From contig CAJOIW010000016.1 in NCBI GenBank assembly GCA_905234845.1, forward strand, positions 2,109-58,243: a stretch of 56,135 nucleotides of DNA, read 5' to 3'. This document shows, piece after piece, positions 32,954 through 40,616 of this stretch. The notes under the pieces are model-generated. The model was not told the DNA's origin. It saw only the letters and a list, made by a program, of their open reading frames with translations, and did no database searches. The first letter of the stretch is position 1. Each line of letters starts with the position of its first letter. Source of the DNA: an uncultured Prevotella sp. Its GTDB lineage: Bacteria; Bacteroidota; Bacteroidia; Bacteroidales; Bacteroidaceae. A program made the position numbers and the translations under genes.

Positions 32954-34813
32954 TTATCTGCGACGGGCAGACGGGCGTGTTCCAATCTGCTGATTACCCA
33001 CCTCGGCATAAGTCGGAGCCTTGATGCCCGGCACCGAGAAATAGGCAGTCAGCTGACCATAGAGCAGCACCGACTGGCCAAGCAGGCTGGCGTTGTCCTG
33101 CAAGTTGAGCTTCGTACGAAGATCGCCGTTGGGCAACTGCACAGGCATACACTTTGCAGGGTCGGTCTCATTAGCCGTCGTAGCAATCAGGATATTCGTG
33201 TTTACGGTAGCTGGTGCAGAGAAATTGCAACCGTCGGCATAGACACGACCATCAACAAATCCTACGATAAATCCGCGTACCCATGCCTGGTCGGCACTAC
33301 CCAATGCAATGGCTGCAGAGACGGTGAGCGGGCTGGCATAAGAGCCGGCATCGGTTGAAGGCGGCGGTGTGGTGCCACCAGACTCGCCGTTGAGCGACAC
33401 GAGCCAGTTCTCGCCACTCTTAAACTCGGGAGTATTGCCCTTATAGTTCGTAAACTTGCCACAAATGACAACCTCGTCGCCTACCTTGATTTGCTCGTCG
33501 CCATCTTTCCACGAAGCTTTGTTGAAGTACTTGCAACCATAAACGATGAACTCGCTACTGGCTGTGCCGTCCTCAGAGATCTTGAAGGTAGCGGTGCCAT
33601 GCTCAGCATCAAACGAGTAAGTGATGGAAGAAATCTTGCCTTTCACATAGTAATCTTGAGAAGATACTGCATCGGCTGCCAGTTTAGCGGCCTCGTTGTA
33701 GGCTGCTACCGGGTTGAAGGGGTCGGCAGCAGTACCGGTACCCTTAGCTTCGCCAGCGGGAGTCGTGCCAGGTTTGTTGCCACTTTCCTTCGTACCAATC
33801 TTAGCATAAGAGGTGTTCTTGAGTCCAGGCACGCGGAAATAGGTGTCAATGTCACCATAGAGCAGCACCTCCTGCTTCAAGTTGCCGGGATTGTCCTTCA
33901 AGTTGACACCTGTGCGGACAGCTCCGCTGGGCAGCTGAACGGGCATACAATTGGCAACGGTCGTCTCGTTGGGCGAAGCAGCAATGAGGACGTTGGTCTG
34001 CGAAACCTCGCCTTCGGCTGAGAAGGTAGCCGTCTCGTCCAAAGCCTGACCACCGACATAGCCCACGATGTAACCCTTCACGAAGACACCCGTCTTGCTG
34101 GCCACGCTGATAGCCGCAGGCACATCATACGGATCGCTCTCCGTTCCAGTACCTGTTCCGGCAGAGGGTGTTGTGCCACCACCGCCGCCTTCACCGGCCT
34201 GGCCTTCCTTCACGACGACGTTGCGTACCTCCCATGTAGAGGCATTCTGAGTGTTGCAACCAAAGAAGAAGGCTACGCGAACCTTGTCTTTACCCAAGAA
34301 TGCGGCAGGAATATTCTGGCTGTATGTTGACCAGTTGTTCCAGTCTGTGCCTTCGGTAAGTGTACCGGTGATATCGGTCCACTGCGTCGTAGCAGGGTCT
34401 TCGGTGTAGTTATCTGTGATAAGTACTTTGTTGGACGTACCTGCTGCTACATAACGCAAGATGTACTCAAACTCAAGATAAGCACCCGTAGAGTTGGTGA
34501 GGTCGAACTCGGGAGAAATCAGATAACTTTCCGATTCCACCTTAGGAACATCGTTTGAGATGTGTCCAGTACCCTTCATGTAGCCATGAGAGTCGAGCAC
34601 CCAAGGTTGTGATCCGTCCTTGGTTTCCTTCGTAATGAAATTGCCGTCGCTGTTACTGAACGGTGCACTCAGGTAGGTACCGGCAGGAAGTTCCTCGTTT
34701 CCGCCGCCATTGGTGGTACCAGGCATGTCGTAGGGCATGGGCACATCGTCACAGCTTGTAAATGTAAATGCTGCAATGCCTATTGCAAGCATGGATAATA
34801 ATACCTTTTTCAT
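32954..34813 (-). CDS. Lipoprotein with two DUF6359 modules and an OB-fold-like domain
   Basis: A 619-residue lipoprotein (signal MKKVLLSMLAIGIAAFTFTS followed by Cys21). Residues about 40-210 form a jelly-roll, choice-of-anchor-J-like domain (YLISPEFDLTNSTGAYLEFE). Two related DUF6359 modules lie at about 225-345 (YDVPAAISVASKTGVFVKGY...NVLIAASPNET) and 485-605 (LTVSAAIALGSADQAWVRGF...NILIATTANET). Between them is an OB-fold-like segment (DYYVKGKISSITYSFDAEHG...GDEVVICGKF). Gly/Pro linkers separate the domains, and the chain ends in SARRR. It is the third gene after the TonB receptor and a DUF5689 lipoprotein. OB folds suggest nucleic-acid binding, but this is not proven. Confidence 0.78.
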   Translation of the reverse strand: MKKVLLSMLAIGIAAFTFTSCDDVPMPYDMPGTTNGGGNEELPAGTYLSAPFSNSDGNFITKETKDGSQPWVLDSHGYMKGTGHISNDVPKVESESYLISPEFDLTNSTGAYLEFEYILRYVAAGTSNKVLITDNYTEDPATTQWTDITGTLTEGTDWNNWSTYSQNIPAAFLGKDKVRVAFFFGCNTQNASTWEVRNVVVKEGQAGEGGGGGTTPSAGTGTGTESDPYDVPAAISVASKTGVFVKGYIVGYVGGQALDETATFSAEGEVSQTNVLIAASPNETTVANCMPVQLPSGAVRTGVNLKDNPGNLKQEVLLYGDIDTYFRVPGLKNTSYAKIGTKESGNKPGTTPAGEAKGTGTAADPFNPVAAYNEAAKLAADAVSSQDYYVKGKISSITYSFDAEHGTATFKISEDGTASSEFIVYGCKYFNKASWKDGDEQIKVGDEVVICGKFTNYKGNTPEFKSGENWLVSLNGESGGTTPPPSTDAGSYASPLTVSAAIALGSADQAWVRGFIVGFVDGRVYADGCNFSAPATVNTNILIATTANETDPAKCMPVQLPNGDLRTKLNLQDNASLLGQSVLLYGQLTAYFSVPGIKAPTYAEVGNQQIGTRPSARRR

Positions 34814-34833
34814 AGTCTGATATTTTTTTATTT

Positions 34834-35706
34834 TTATTCTTCGTTTATTGTAATGTCACTGGTTTTACGAATCATAATCTGCCACGTGTTGCTATAGCGC
34901 GAGGCGATGCCGACGATGGTGCAGGGCACCTTCTGACCGGTAGAGGGGTCGAACGGCAGTTTCATGGCTGCGAAGTCGGCATAGGAAGATGTGCGGACGA
35001 TGGTGTTCGACAGTCCGTCGAGATCCTGAGCATAGTAGTTGGAGCCTGAGCCGGCACCGTCGATGAGCGTCTTCGTGCCGTCGGCATCCTTGAAGGTCAC
35101 GTCCTTCAGCACGACGAGCTTACCACAGTTGGCTGCGATGTCGCCCTTAATGCTGTTGAAATCGACTGGCAGGATAGCCGAGGGGTCGATGCTGCCCACA
35201 AGTTTGAAGTGCTGCATCCAGATGCTCTCAGCCATACGACCGATACCGCCGTTATAGGGTGCGCCTATCTGCGGCTGGCTGCCATAGGCTCCTACATGGA
35301 GACCTTTCAGGTCGATGATGATCTGCTGTCCTTCGGCCAGATAGCCGCACAGACCGGCTTTGTTGATGCCCACGATGATGGCACCAGTAGCGTCTTGAAC
35401 GGCCACCTGCTTGTAGATGTTACCGCCGATGTCGTTGCCGGTGACGTAGGCCTTAATCTTCACGTCGTCCTTCACCTCTACACAAGCACTACCCGAAAAA
35501 GCACTACTATATTTAGACTTCAATTGGGCAATAGTGATAATGTTGTCCTCGGTAATATTGTTGTTGCCGTATGGCGACCCTACGGGGAAGTTCGGCTCGG
35601 TCCAGTCGTTACCGTCAAGATCGAAGAAGTTGTTTTCGCCGTCCATGCACGAGGAAAGAAACATCGTGCAGAACATTGCCATGAGAAAATATTGAATACG
35701 TTTCAT
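34834..35706 (-). CDS. DUF5689 lipoprotein
   Basis: A 290-residue lipoprotein, signal MKRIQYFLMAMFCTMFLSSC with lipobox LSSC. The body fits DUF5689, a Bacteroidetes OB-like domain (IITIAQLKSKY; VKIKAYVTGNDIGGNIYKQV; GLCGYLAEGQQIIIDLKGL). It lies 22 bases after the TonB receptor stop and 20 bases before the DUF6359 gene, so all three are co-transcribed and probably form an outer-membrane complex. Confidence 0.82.
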   Translation of the reverse strand: MKRIQYFLMAMFCTMFLSSCMDGENNFFDLDGNDWTEPNFPVGSPYGNNNITEDNIITIAQLKSKYSSAFSGSACVEVKDDVKIKAYVTGNDIGGNIYKQVAVQDATGAIIVGINKAGLCGYLAEGQQIIIDLKGLHVGAYGSQPQIGAPYNGGIGRMAESIWMQHFKLVGSIDPSAILPVDFNSIKGDIAANCGKLVVLKDVTFKDADGTKTLIDGAGSGSNYYAQDLDGLSNTIVRTSSYADFAAMKLPFDPSTGQKVPCTIVGIASRYSNTWQIMIRKTSDITINEE

Positions 35707-35728
35707 ATCTTGCTTCTTATTTTATATA

Positions 35729-38269
35729 TTAGAATAAGTAGGTAATCATAAACATTCCGTTGAATCCGTTGGCATAGAACTTCTTCGGATTGAGTTGGAA
35801 CTTATAGGCACGCATATCCTCGTCGGTGGCCGACTTGCGGTCTTTGCGGTTCTGCTCCATACCGCCGGTCACGATATTGTCGCTGTTGAGGATATTGTTG
35901 AGCATGAGGTTGAAACGCAACTGGCCATGGTGGCGCAGATAAATGTTCTTGCTGATGCTACCGTCGAGCATGAAGCCTCCGTGACCCTTAGCCTGACCGT
36001 AACGGTTGAGTACAACGTTACCGGCATTGTCGGTCGTCAGGTTCTCGTTCTTGTAGCGTGTCACGGGAGTATAGTAGAGATAAATGCGGTCGTAGTAGTT
36101 ACCGATGAGGTCGACATACCATCCGCTCTTGCGATAACCGAGGTCTACGCTGAAGGCGCTGAGTGGTGTGCCACCCTCGCGCATATTCTTGTTGAGCAAG
36201 ATGTCTTGTTTGTAGACACCGTCCTGCGAACGCATATAGACAATGTCGGCATCGTTGCTGTATTTAGCATCGGCAACGGTTCCGAGTACTTTCACGTTAA
36301 ACACGGTATTGATCTTGAAGTTCAAACCGGCCTCAATACCATAGAATTGCTTTTTGATGCCAGTGATAGAGGCGTAAGTGAAAGAGTTTTCAGCATCGTC
36401 GTAGTACATGCTGTATTCTGCCACATCACCCAAGCGACTATAATAGGCACTCACGTTGGCATGGAGCCAGGTGGTCTCCAGCTGATAGCCGAGTTCGGTA
36501 CTGAAAATCTTCTCCGATTTCAAGCCAAGCGCAAAGTTGTTGTTAATCTGCGGTGCGGAGAAGGCCACACGGGCAGCGGGAGCCTTGCGCTCCCATCCGA
36601 TTCCGAACGAAATGGCATGTCCGCGTCCGATATTATAGGACGATCCGAACTTCACACCGCCATCAACGAACTCAGCCAGTTTGCTTCTGCCGAAGGAGTT
36701 CTCAATGGCCAAACCGTTGCGCATCTTGCCTTCGCGCTGGAGAGTGTTGTAAGCCAAACGGCCGGAAACTGAATAGTGCAACGGGCCGAAGTTCTCAGCA
36801 TAGGTTGCCCAAAGACCAGCTTTCTTGGCATAAATATTATAGTCGTAAGCAAACTTGTCGCCTACCTTAACATCCTTGTTCGGATGGTTCACATCATATT
36901 GCGCACGCGGGTCACTCTCGAGATAGGTACCTACGAGATAGGTGTTCACATTGCGGAACGTCGAGGCACCAAGCATGTCCTCAAGCGTCTGATAGTGCAT
37001 ACCCTTGTTGGTGGAGAGTACCAAGCCAGAGGAGAACACCTTATTATTATCAATCTGTTTGCGGAGAGTCGATGCTAAGTTGACAGTCAACTGATCATCA
37101 TGATAAGCCTGCTGATAGTACATGGCGTCCATTCCCTGAGCAGCTGCTGCGCGGTTGGCGAAGTAGAGGCGGTCCCAGTTAATCTGTCTGTTGGCTTTCG
37201 AGGCGGTCAGGTAGTCGACCGATGCCTGCCATGCGGCCAGATTGCTCTCACCCCTGTTCTTCGTATCTTCTGGATCCCACACATTGAAGTTGTAGCTGGG
37301 CATGAGGCTGTAGTAGTCGGCGGCAGGATTGGTACCGTTGTTGTAGCGCAGTGCCGAGGAACTGTACATCGCATATTTCCCGAAGAGCGTGGTAGTGAGT
37401 TTTGCGGTCTCATCGATTTTCCAGTCCCACGTGAACATGGCCGATGGAGCAAAGTCCTTGATGATACGGGCATTGCGTTTCTTGCCGTTTTGGTAGCCCC
37501 AGTTAGGGTTATAGTAACGACTGTTGGCCAGCCAATACATCTCATCGGTCGAGGCTGCCTGTGCGGCACGCTCTGTGGGATTGCCCCATGTGACGAGCGA
37601 GATGGAATGCTGAGGGTTGATGATTTTCTCCACACCGAGGAAATAAGAGAGCGAGTTATAGAACGTTCCCTCGATGTAGGCGGTCTCGGTGTTTGCCCAG
37701 CGATAGGACAATCCTACTGAATAGGCCCAGCCCTTCGGTGTCACACCTGAATTGTAAGCATACTGTCCGCGGAAGGTGTAGCTGCGGTTAGCTGCTGCGA
37801 GCGAGAGACGATGCCCAGTTGGCATGCTCGAAGGTCGGAAGTTGTAGTTGTTCGACCCACCCATTGCCGGCATACTGAACGCATTGTCCTCAAAGGGCAA
37901 TGCACTTTCCATGCTGCGCGTCTGGTTGTTCAATCCTCCCACGAGCGAGTAGCGGAACTCTCCGCGCTCAATATCGTTCATGGGGTTACCATTGATGTAG
38001 ATGTCGCTGTACTTCGAGTTGAACGCACGGTACTTGAACCTTGCGGAACTGAACCGATAGCCCACCTCGCTTGCATACACATTGCTGTTGGAACCGAGAA
38101 TGGTCACCTCTTGTGACACATTGTCGTCTTCACCCAACTGCGACTCTGAGAATGTGAAGGCCGACTCGTCCACCGTGCCGGCTTTTTGCCCTTGCTTGTC
38201 ATCGGTCTGCGCATACGCAAATGCCGAACAGCACAAGGCTATCACTACTAATTTGAGCTTTTTCTGCAT
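35729..38269 (-). CDS. TonB-dependent outer-membrane receptor
   Basis: An 846-residue outer-membrane beta-barrel protein. The signal MQKKLKLVVIALCCSAFAYA precedes a short N-terminal plug-like region (VTILGSNSNVYASEVGYRFS; IYINGNPMNDIERGEFRYSL), then a long strand-rich barrel ending in NGFNGMFMITYLF with a terminal Phe. It lacks the carboxypeptidase-regulatory-like domain typical of SusC proteins, and its partner genes are DUF5689/DUF6359 lipoproteins rather than SusD, so it is not a standard glycan system. It heads the operon; the promoter is at 38325-38355. Substrate unknown; nucleic-acid products are the best contextual guess. Confidence 0.85.
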   Translation of the reverse strand: MQKKLKLVVIALCCSAFAYAQTDDKQGQKAGTVDESAFTFSESQLGEDDNVSQEVTILGSNSNVYASEVGYRFSSARFKYRAFNSKYSDIYINGNPMNDIERGEFRYSLVGGLNNQTRSMESALPFEDNAFSMPAMGGSNNYNFRPSSMPTGHRLSLAAANRSYTFRGQYAYNSGVTPKGWAYSVGLSYRWANTETAYIEGTFYNSLSYFLGVEKIINPQHSISLVTWGNPTERAAQAASTDEMYWLANSRYYNPNWGYQNGKKRNARIIKDFAPSAMFTWDWKIDETAKLTTTLFGKYAMYSSSALRYNNGTNPAADYYSLMPSYNFNVWDPEDTKNRGESNLAAWQASVDYLTASKANRQINWDRLYFANRAAAAQGMDAMYYQQAYHDDQLTVNLASTLRKQIDNNKVFSSGLVLSTNKGMHYQTLEDMLGASTFRNVNTYLVGTYLESDPRAQYDVNHPNKDVKVGDKFAYDYNIYAKKAGLWATYAENFGPLHYSVSGRLAYNTLQREGKMRNGLAIENSFGRSKLAEFVDGGVKFGSSYNIGRGHAISFGIGWERKAPAARVAFSAPQINNNFALGLKSEKIFSTELGYQLETTWLHANVSAYYSRLGDVAEYSMYYDDAENSFTYASITGIKKQFYGIEAGLNFKINTVFNVKVLGTVADAKYSNDADIVYMRSQDGVYKQDILLNKNMREGGTPLSAFSVDLGYRKSGWYVDLIGNYYDRIYLYYTPVTRYKNENLTTDNAGNVVLNRYGQAKGHGGFMLDGSISKNIYLRHHGQLRFNLMLNNILNSDNIVTGGMEQNRKDRKSATDEDMRAYKFQLNPKKFYANGFNGMFMITYLF

Positions 38270-38324
38270 AGTTTAATAGATTGTTTATATTCTGTTCTTA
38301 TTTTTCATCGGTGTATTCTGTTTG

Positions 38325-38355
38325 CAAAGATACATTAAATTTTCGACCCCGCAAA
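38325..38355 (-). promoter_or_regulatory. Promoter of the TonB receptor operon
   Basis: On the minus strand TTTG (38352-38355) and TATCTTTG (38325-38332) are 19 bases apart, about 55 bases before the receptor start. Confidence 0.72.
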
Positions 38356-38374
38356 AGAAAATCGGAAAATTATT

Positions 38375-38404
38375 TTTGTGTATTCAAAATTTCCATTACC
38401 TTTG
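38375..38404 (+). promoter_or_regulatory. Promoter of the secreted EEP nuclease gene
   Basis: TTTG (38375-38378) and TACCTTTG (38397-38404) are 18 bases apart, slightly short of the consensus. It is back to back with the receptor promoter, so the two operons share a regulatory region of about 80 bases. Confidence 0.55.
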
Positions 38405-38446
38405 TAGGCAGAAAACATTAATGACTATTAATCTTAAAGCAAAATA

Positions 38447-39502
38447 ATGAAAAAACATCTTTTTATTTTTGCGGCGTTGCTACTTTCAGCAACGGGCAGC
38501 ATGGCACAAGAGAAGAAGTTTTCGGCCTATGCCGTAGGGTTCTACAATCTGGAAAACCTTTTCGACACCTGCCACGATGAGGGAAAGAACGACTATGAGT
38601 ATCTGCCAGAGGGTACAAACAAATGGACTGGTCTGAAGTATTCCCACAAGTTGCACAACATGGCCTATGCGCTGGCCGACCTCGGCACCGATGTGCTGCC
38701 TGGTGTGGGCTGTGCCGCCATCGGTGTGAGCGAGGTGGAGAATGCTAAGGCGCTGACCGATCTCTGCGCCCAGCCTGAGTTGGCTGAACGCGGATTCCAG
38801 TTTGTCCACATCGAAGGCCCCGACAAGCGTGGTGTCGACTGCGCCCTGCTCTATCGACCCGATCTCTTCACCGTGCGCGACATGAAACTCGTGCCCTACC
38901 GTTACGAGAAACAGGAAGACATCGACAACGATCGGCAGACACGTGGTTTCCTCACCGTGAGCGGAACCATGGCCGATGAGCATGTCGCCATCATCGTCTG
39001 CCACTGGCCCAGCCGCTTTGCCGGATCGGAATACCGCGAGTTAGCCGGACGGCAGGTGAAAGTGGTGAAAGACTCACTGCTGCAAGACGACCCGACATGT
39101 AAAATTTTCGTCATGGGCGACATGAACGACGACCCCACCAATCGAAGCATGGTCAAGGAACTCGGTGCGAAAGGCGACATCGAGAAGGTAGGAGCCGACG
39201 ATATGTATAACCCCTGGTACAACATTCTAGCCAAGGAAGGCAAGGGCACACTGCGCTACGATGGCGCGTGGAACCTGTTCGACCAAATTGTGATGACCCC
39301 GAACCTGCTCAACCCGAAGGGTGTCAACAACTACGCCGAGTTGAAATTCTGGAAGCATCAGATTTTCAAACGCGACTATCTGCTTCAAACAGAGGGCAGG
39401 TATAAGGGCAATCCCAAACGTACCCATGCCGGAGGCGTATGGCTCGACGGCTATAGCGACCACCTGCCTGTAGTGGTTTATTTGCTCAAACAACAACAAT
39501 AA
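38447..39502 (+). CDS. Secreted endonuclease/exonuclease/phosphatase (EEP) family protein
   Basis: A 351-residue exported enzyme with signal MKKHLFIFAALLLSATGSMAQ. The EEP metal-phosphoesterase motifs are all present: FYNLENLFD (Asn and acidic residue), GVSEVENAKAL (Glu), CHWPSRFAGSEYR, GDMNDDPTNR (Asp/Asn) and the terminal SDHLPVVVYL (Asp-His). Such enzymes cleave nucleic acids or phosphoesters. It is transcribed divergently from the TonB receptor operon and followed by uridine kinase, which fits scavenging of extracellular nucleic acid. Confidence 0.88.
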   Translation: MKKHLFIFAALLLSATGSMAQEKKFSAYAVGFYNLENLFDTCHDEGKNDYEYLPEGTNKWTGLKYSHKLHNMAYALADLGTDVLPGVGCAAIGVSEVENAKALTDLCAQPELAERGFQFVHIEGPDKRGVDCALLYRPDLFTVRDMKLVPYRYEKQEDIDNDRQTRGFLTVSGTMADEHVAIIVCHWPSRFAGSEYRELAGRQVKVVKDSLLQDDPTCKIFVMGDMNDDPTNRSMVKELGAKGDIEKVGADDMYNPWYNILAKEGKGTLRYDGAWNLFDQIVMTPNLLNPKGVNNYAELKFWKHQIFKRDYLLQTEGRYKGNPKRTHAGGVWLDGYSDHLPVVVYLLKQQQ

Positions 39503-39513
39503 ACACGTTCATC

Positions 39514-40158
39514 ATGTCAGCATACAAAACCACCATTATCGGAATCGCCGGAGGCACAGGCTCGGGCAAAACAACCGTTGTCAATAAAATCGTCGAGGCG
39601 CTGCCACCCCATTACGTTGCCGTTGTGCCGCTCGACTCATACTATAACGACACCTCGCACATGACCGACGAGGAGCGCCACGCCATTAACTTCGACCATC
39701 CCGACGCATTCGACTGGAAGCTGCTCAACAAACAGCTCAACCAGTTACGCGAGGGCAAAGCCATCGAACAGCCCACTTACTCCTATATTCTCTGCAACCG
39801 TCTGCCCGAGACCATCCACGTGGAACCCAAACCCGTCATCATCATCGAAGGTATCATGACGCTCATCAACAAGCGGCTACGCGATATCATGGATCTCAAA
39901 ATATTCGTTGACACAGACCCCGACGAGCGGCTCATCCGCAACATACAGCGCGACACCATCGACCGCGGGCGCACCGTCTCAATGGTTGTAGAGCGCTATC
40001 TGGAAGTGCTTAAACCCATGCACGAGCAGTTCATCGAGCCCACCAAACGTTATGCCGACCTTATCATCCCACAAGGGGGTGAAAACCTAAGAGGCATCCG
40101 CATCCTCTGCAAATATATTGAGGGCCTGGTGCCCCAAGCTACGCCAATCAAAGAATAA
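39514..40158 (+). CDS. udk: Uridine kinase
   Basis: A cytoplasmic kinase that salvages uridine and cytidine to UMP and CMP. The 214-residue protein has the P-loop GIAGGTGSGKTTVVNKIVE, the substrate segment LDSYYNDTSHM, NFDHPDAFDW, and VDTDPDERLIRNIQRDTIDR. It starts 11 bases after the EEP nuclease stop and is probably co-transcribed, linking extracellular phosphodiester cleavage to nucleoside salvage. Confidence 0.93.
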   Translation: MSAYKTTIIGIAGGTGSGKTTVVNKIVEALPPHYVAVVPLDSYYNDTSHMTDEERHAINFDHPDAFDWKLLNKQLNQLREGKAIEQPTYSYILCNRLPETIHVEPKPVIIIEGIMTLINKRLRDIMDLKIFVDTDPDERLIRNIQRDTIDRGRTVSMVVERYLEVLKPMHEQFIEPTKRYADLIIPQGGENLRGIRILCKYIEGLVPQATPIKE

Positions 40159-40188
40159 GGACATCAAAAAACATAAAAAATCTTAATG

Positions 40189-40220
40189 CCGGAGGTGAAA
40201 GCTATATCTTTCGCCTCCGG
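40189..40220. terminator. 32-base hairpin downstream of udk
   Basis: CCGGAGGTGAAAG, core CTATAT, then CTTTCGCCTCCGG forms a nearly perfect 13-bp dyad, followed by ATTTGTT. It may end the udk transcript. Its inner GAAAG...CTTTC with an AT core resembles the units of array 4 about 100 bases away. Confidence 0.6.
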
Positions 40221-40316
40221 ATTTGTTAAAACGCAATTGACGATTTAACATCTGCCAGGAAGGTTCCCTGGAGGCAGAAACTCCCCTTCTACATCCCATT
40301 CACTCCTTTTCCACCC

Positions 40317-40421
40317 CCGAAAGATATATGTTTCGGATACAAAAGACAAGCTTTCAGGGTACGAAAGACGGTCTTTCGGAGTGCAAAAGCTTAGCTTTCG
40401 GAGGTGAAAGGTATATGTTTC
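40317..40421. repeat. Array of five short palindromes on a 22-bp lattice (array 4)
   Basis: Dyads are centred at about 40326.5 (CCGAAAGATATATGTTTCGG), 40348.5 (AAAGACAAGCTTTC), 40370 (CGAAAGACGGTCTTTCG), 40392 (AAAGCTTAGCTTT) and 40413.5 (GAAAGGTATATGTTTC). A decayed sixth unit may begin at 40429. The core order AT, B, C, B, AT is nearly symmetric about the middle unit. It lies in the 458-base gap between convergent udk and mfd; the rest of the gap has no gene. Confidence 0.87.
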
Positions 40422-40616
40422 ATCGGATGAAAGACAAAAAACAAGAGATAAGAAAATGGTCAACACGCTGTAACACAGCTATATACAAAAATCTTTACAG
40501 GAACGAGAAACACGATGGTGGTGGACTGTCATGCCACCCTGAGTTTTTCGTGCTCTCTGGCGTGTTAAAATTGTCGGGGAGAGACCAGCCTTTTTTAACA
40601 TTTCGGGCGTTCCCGC

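Noticed and set aside
35795..36772. 325-codon frame opposite the TonB receptor gene
   Set aside because: Antisense shadow caused by codon bias; no domain, and the receptor frame is clearly real.
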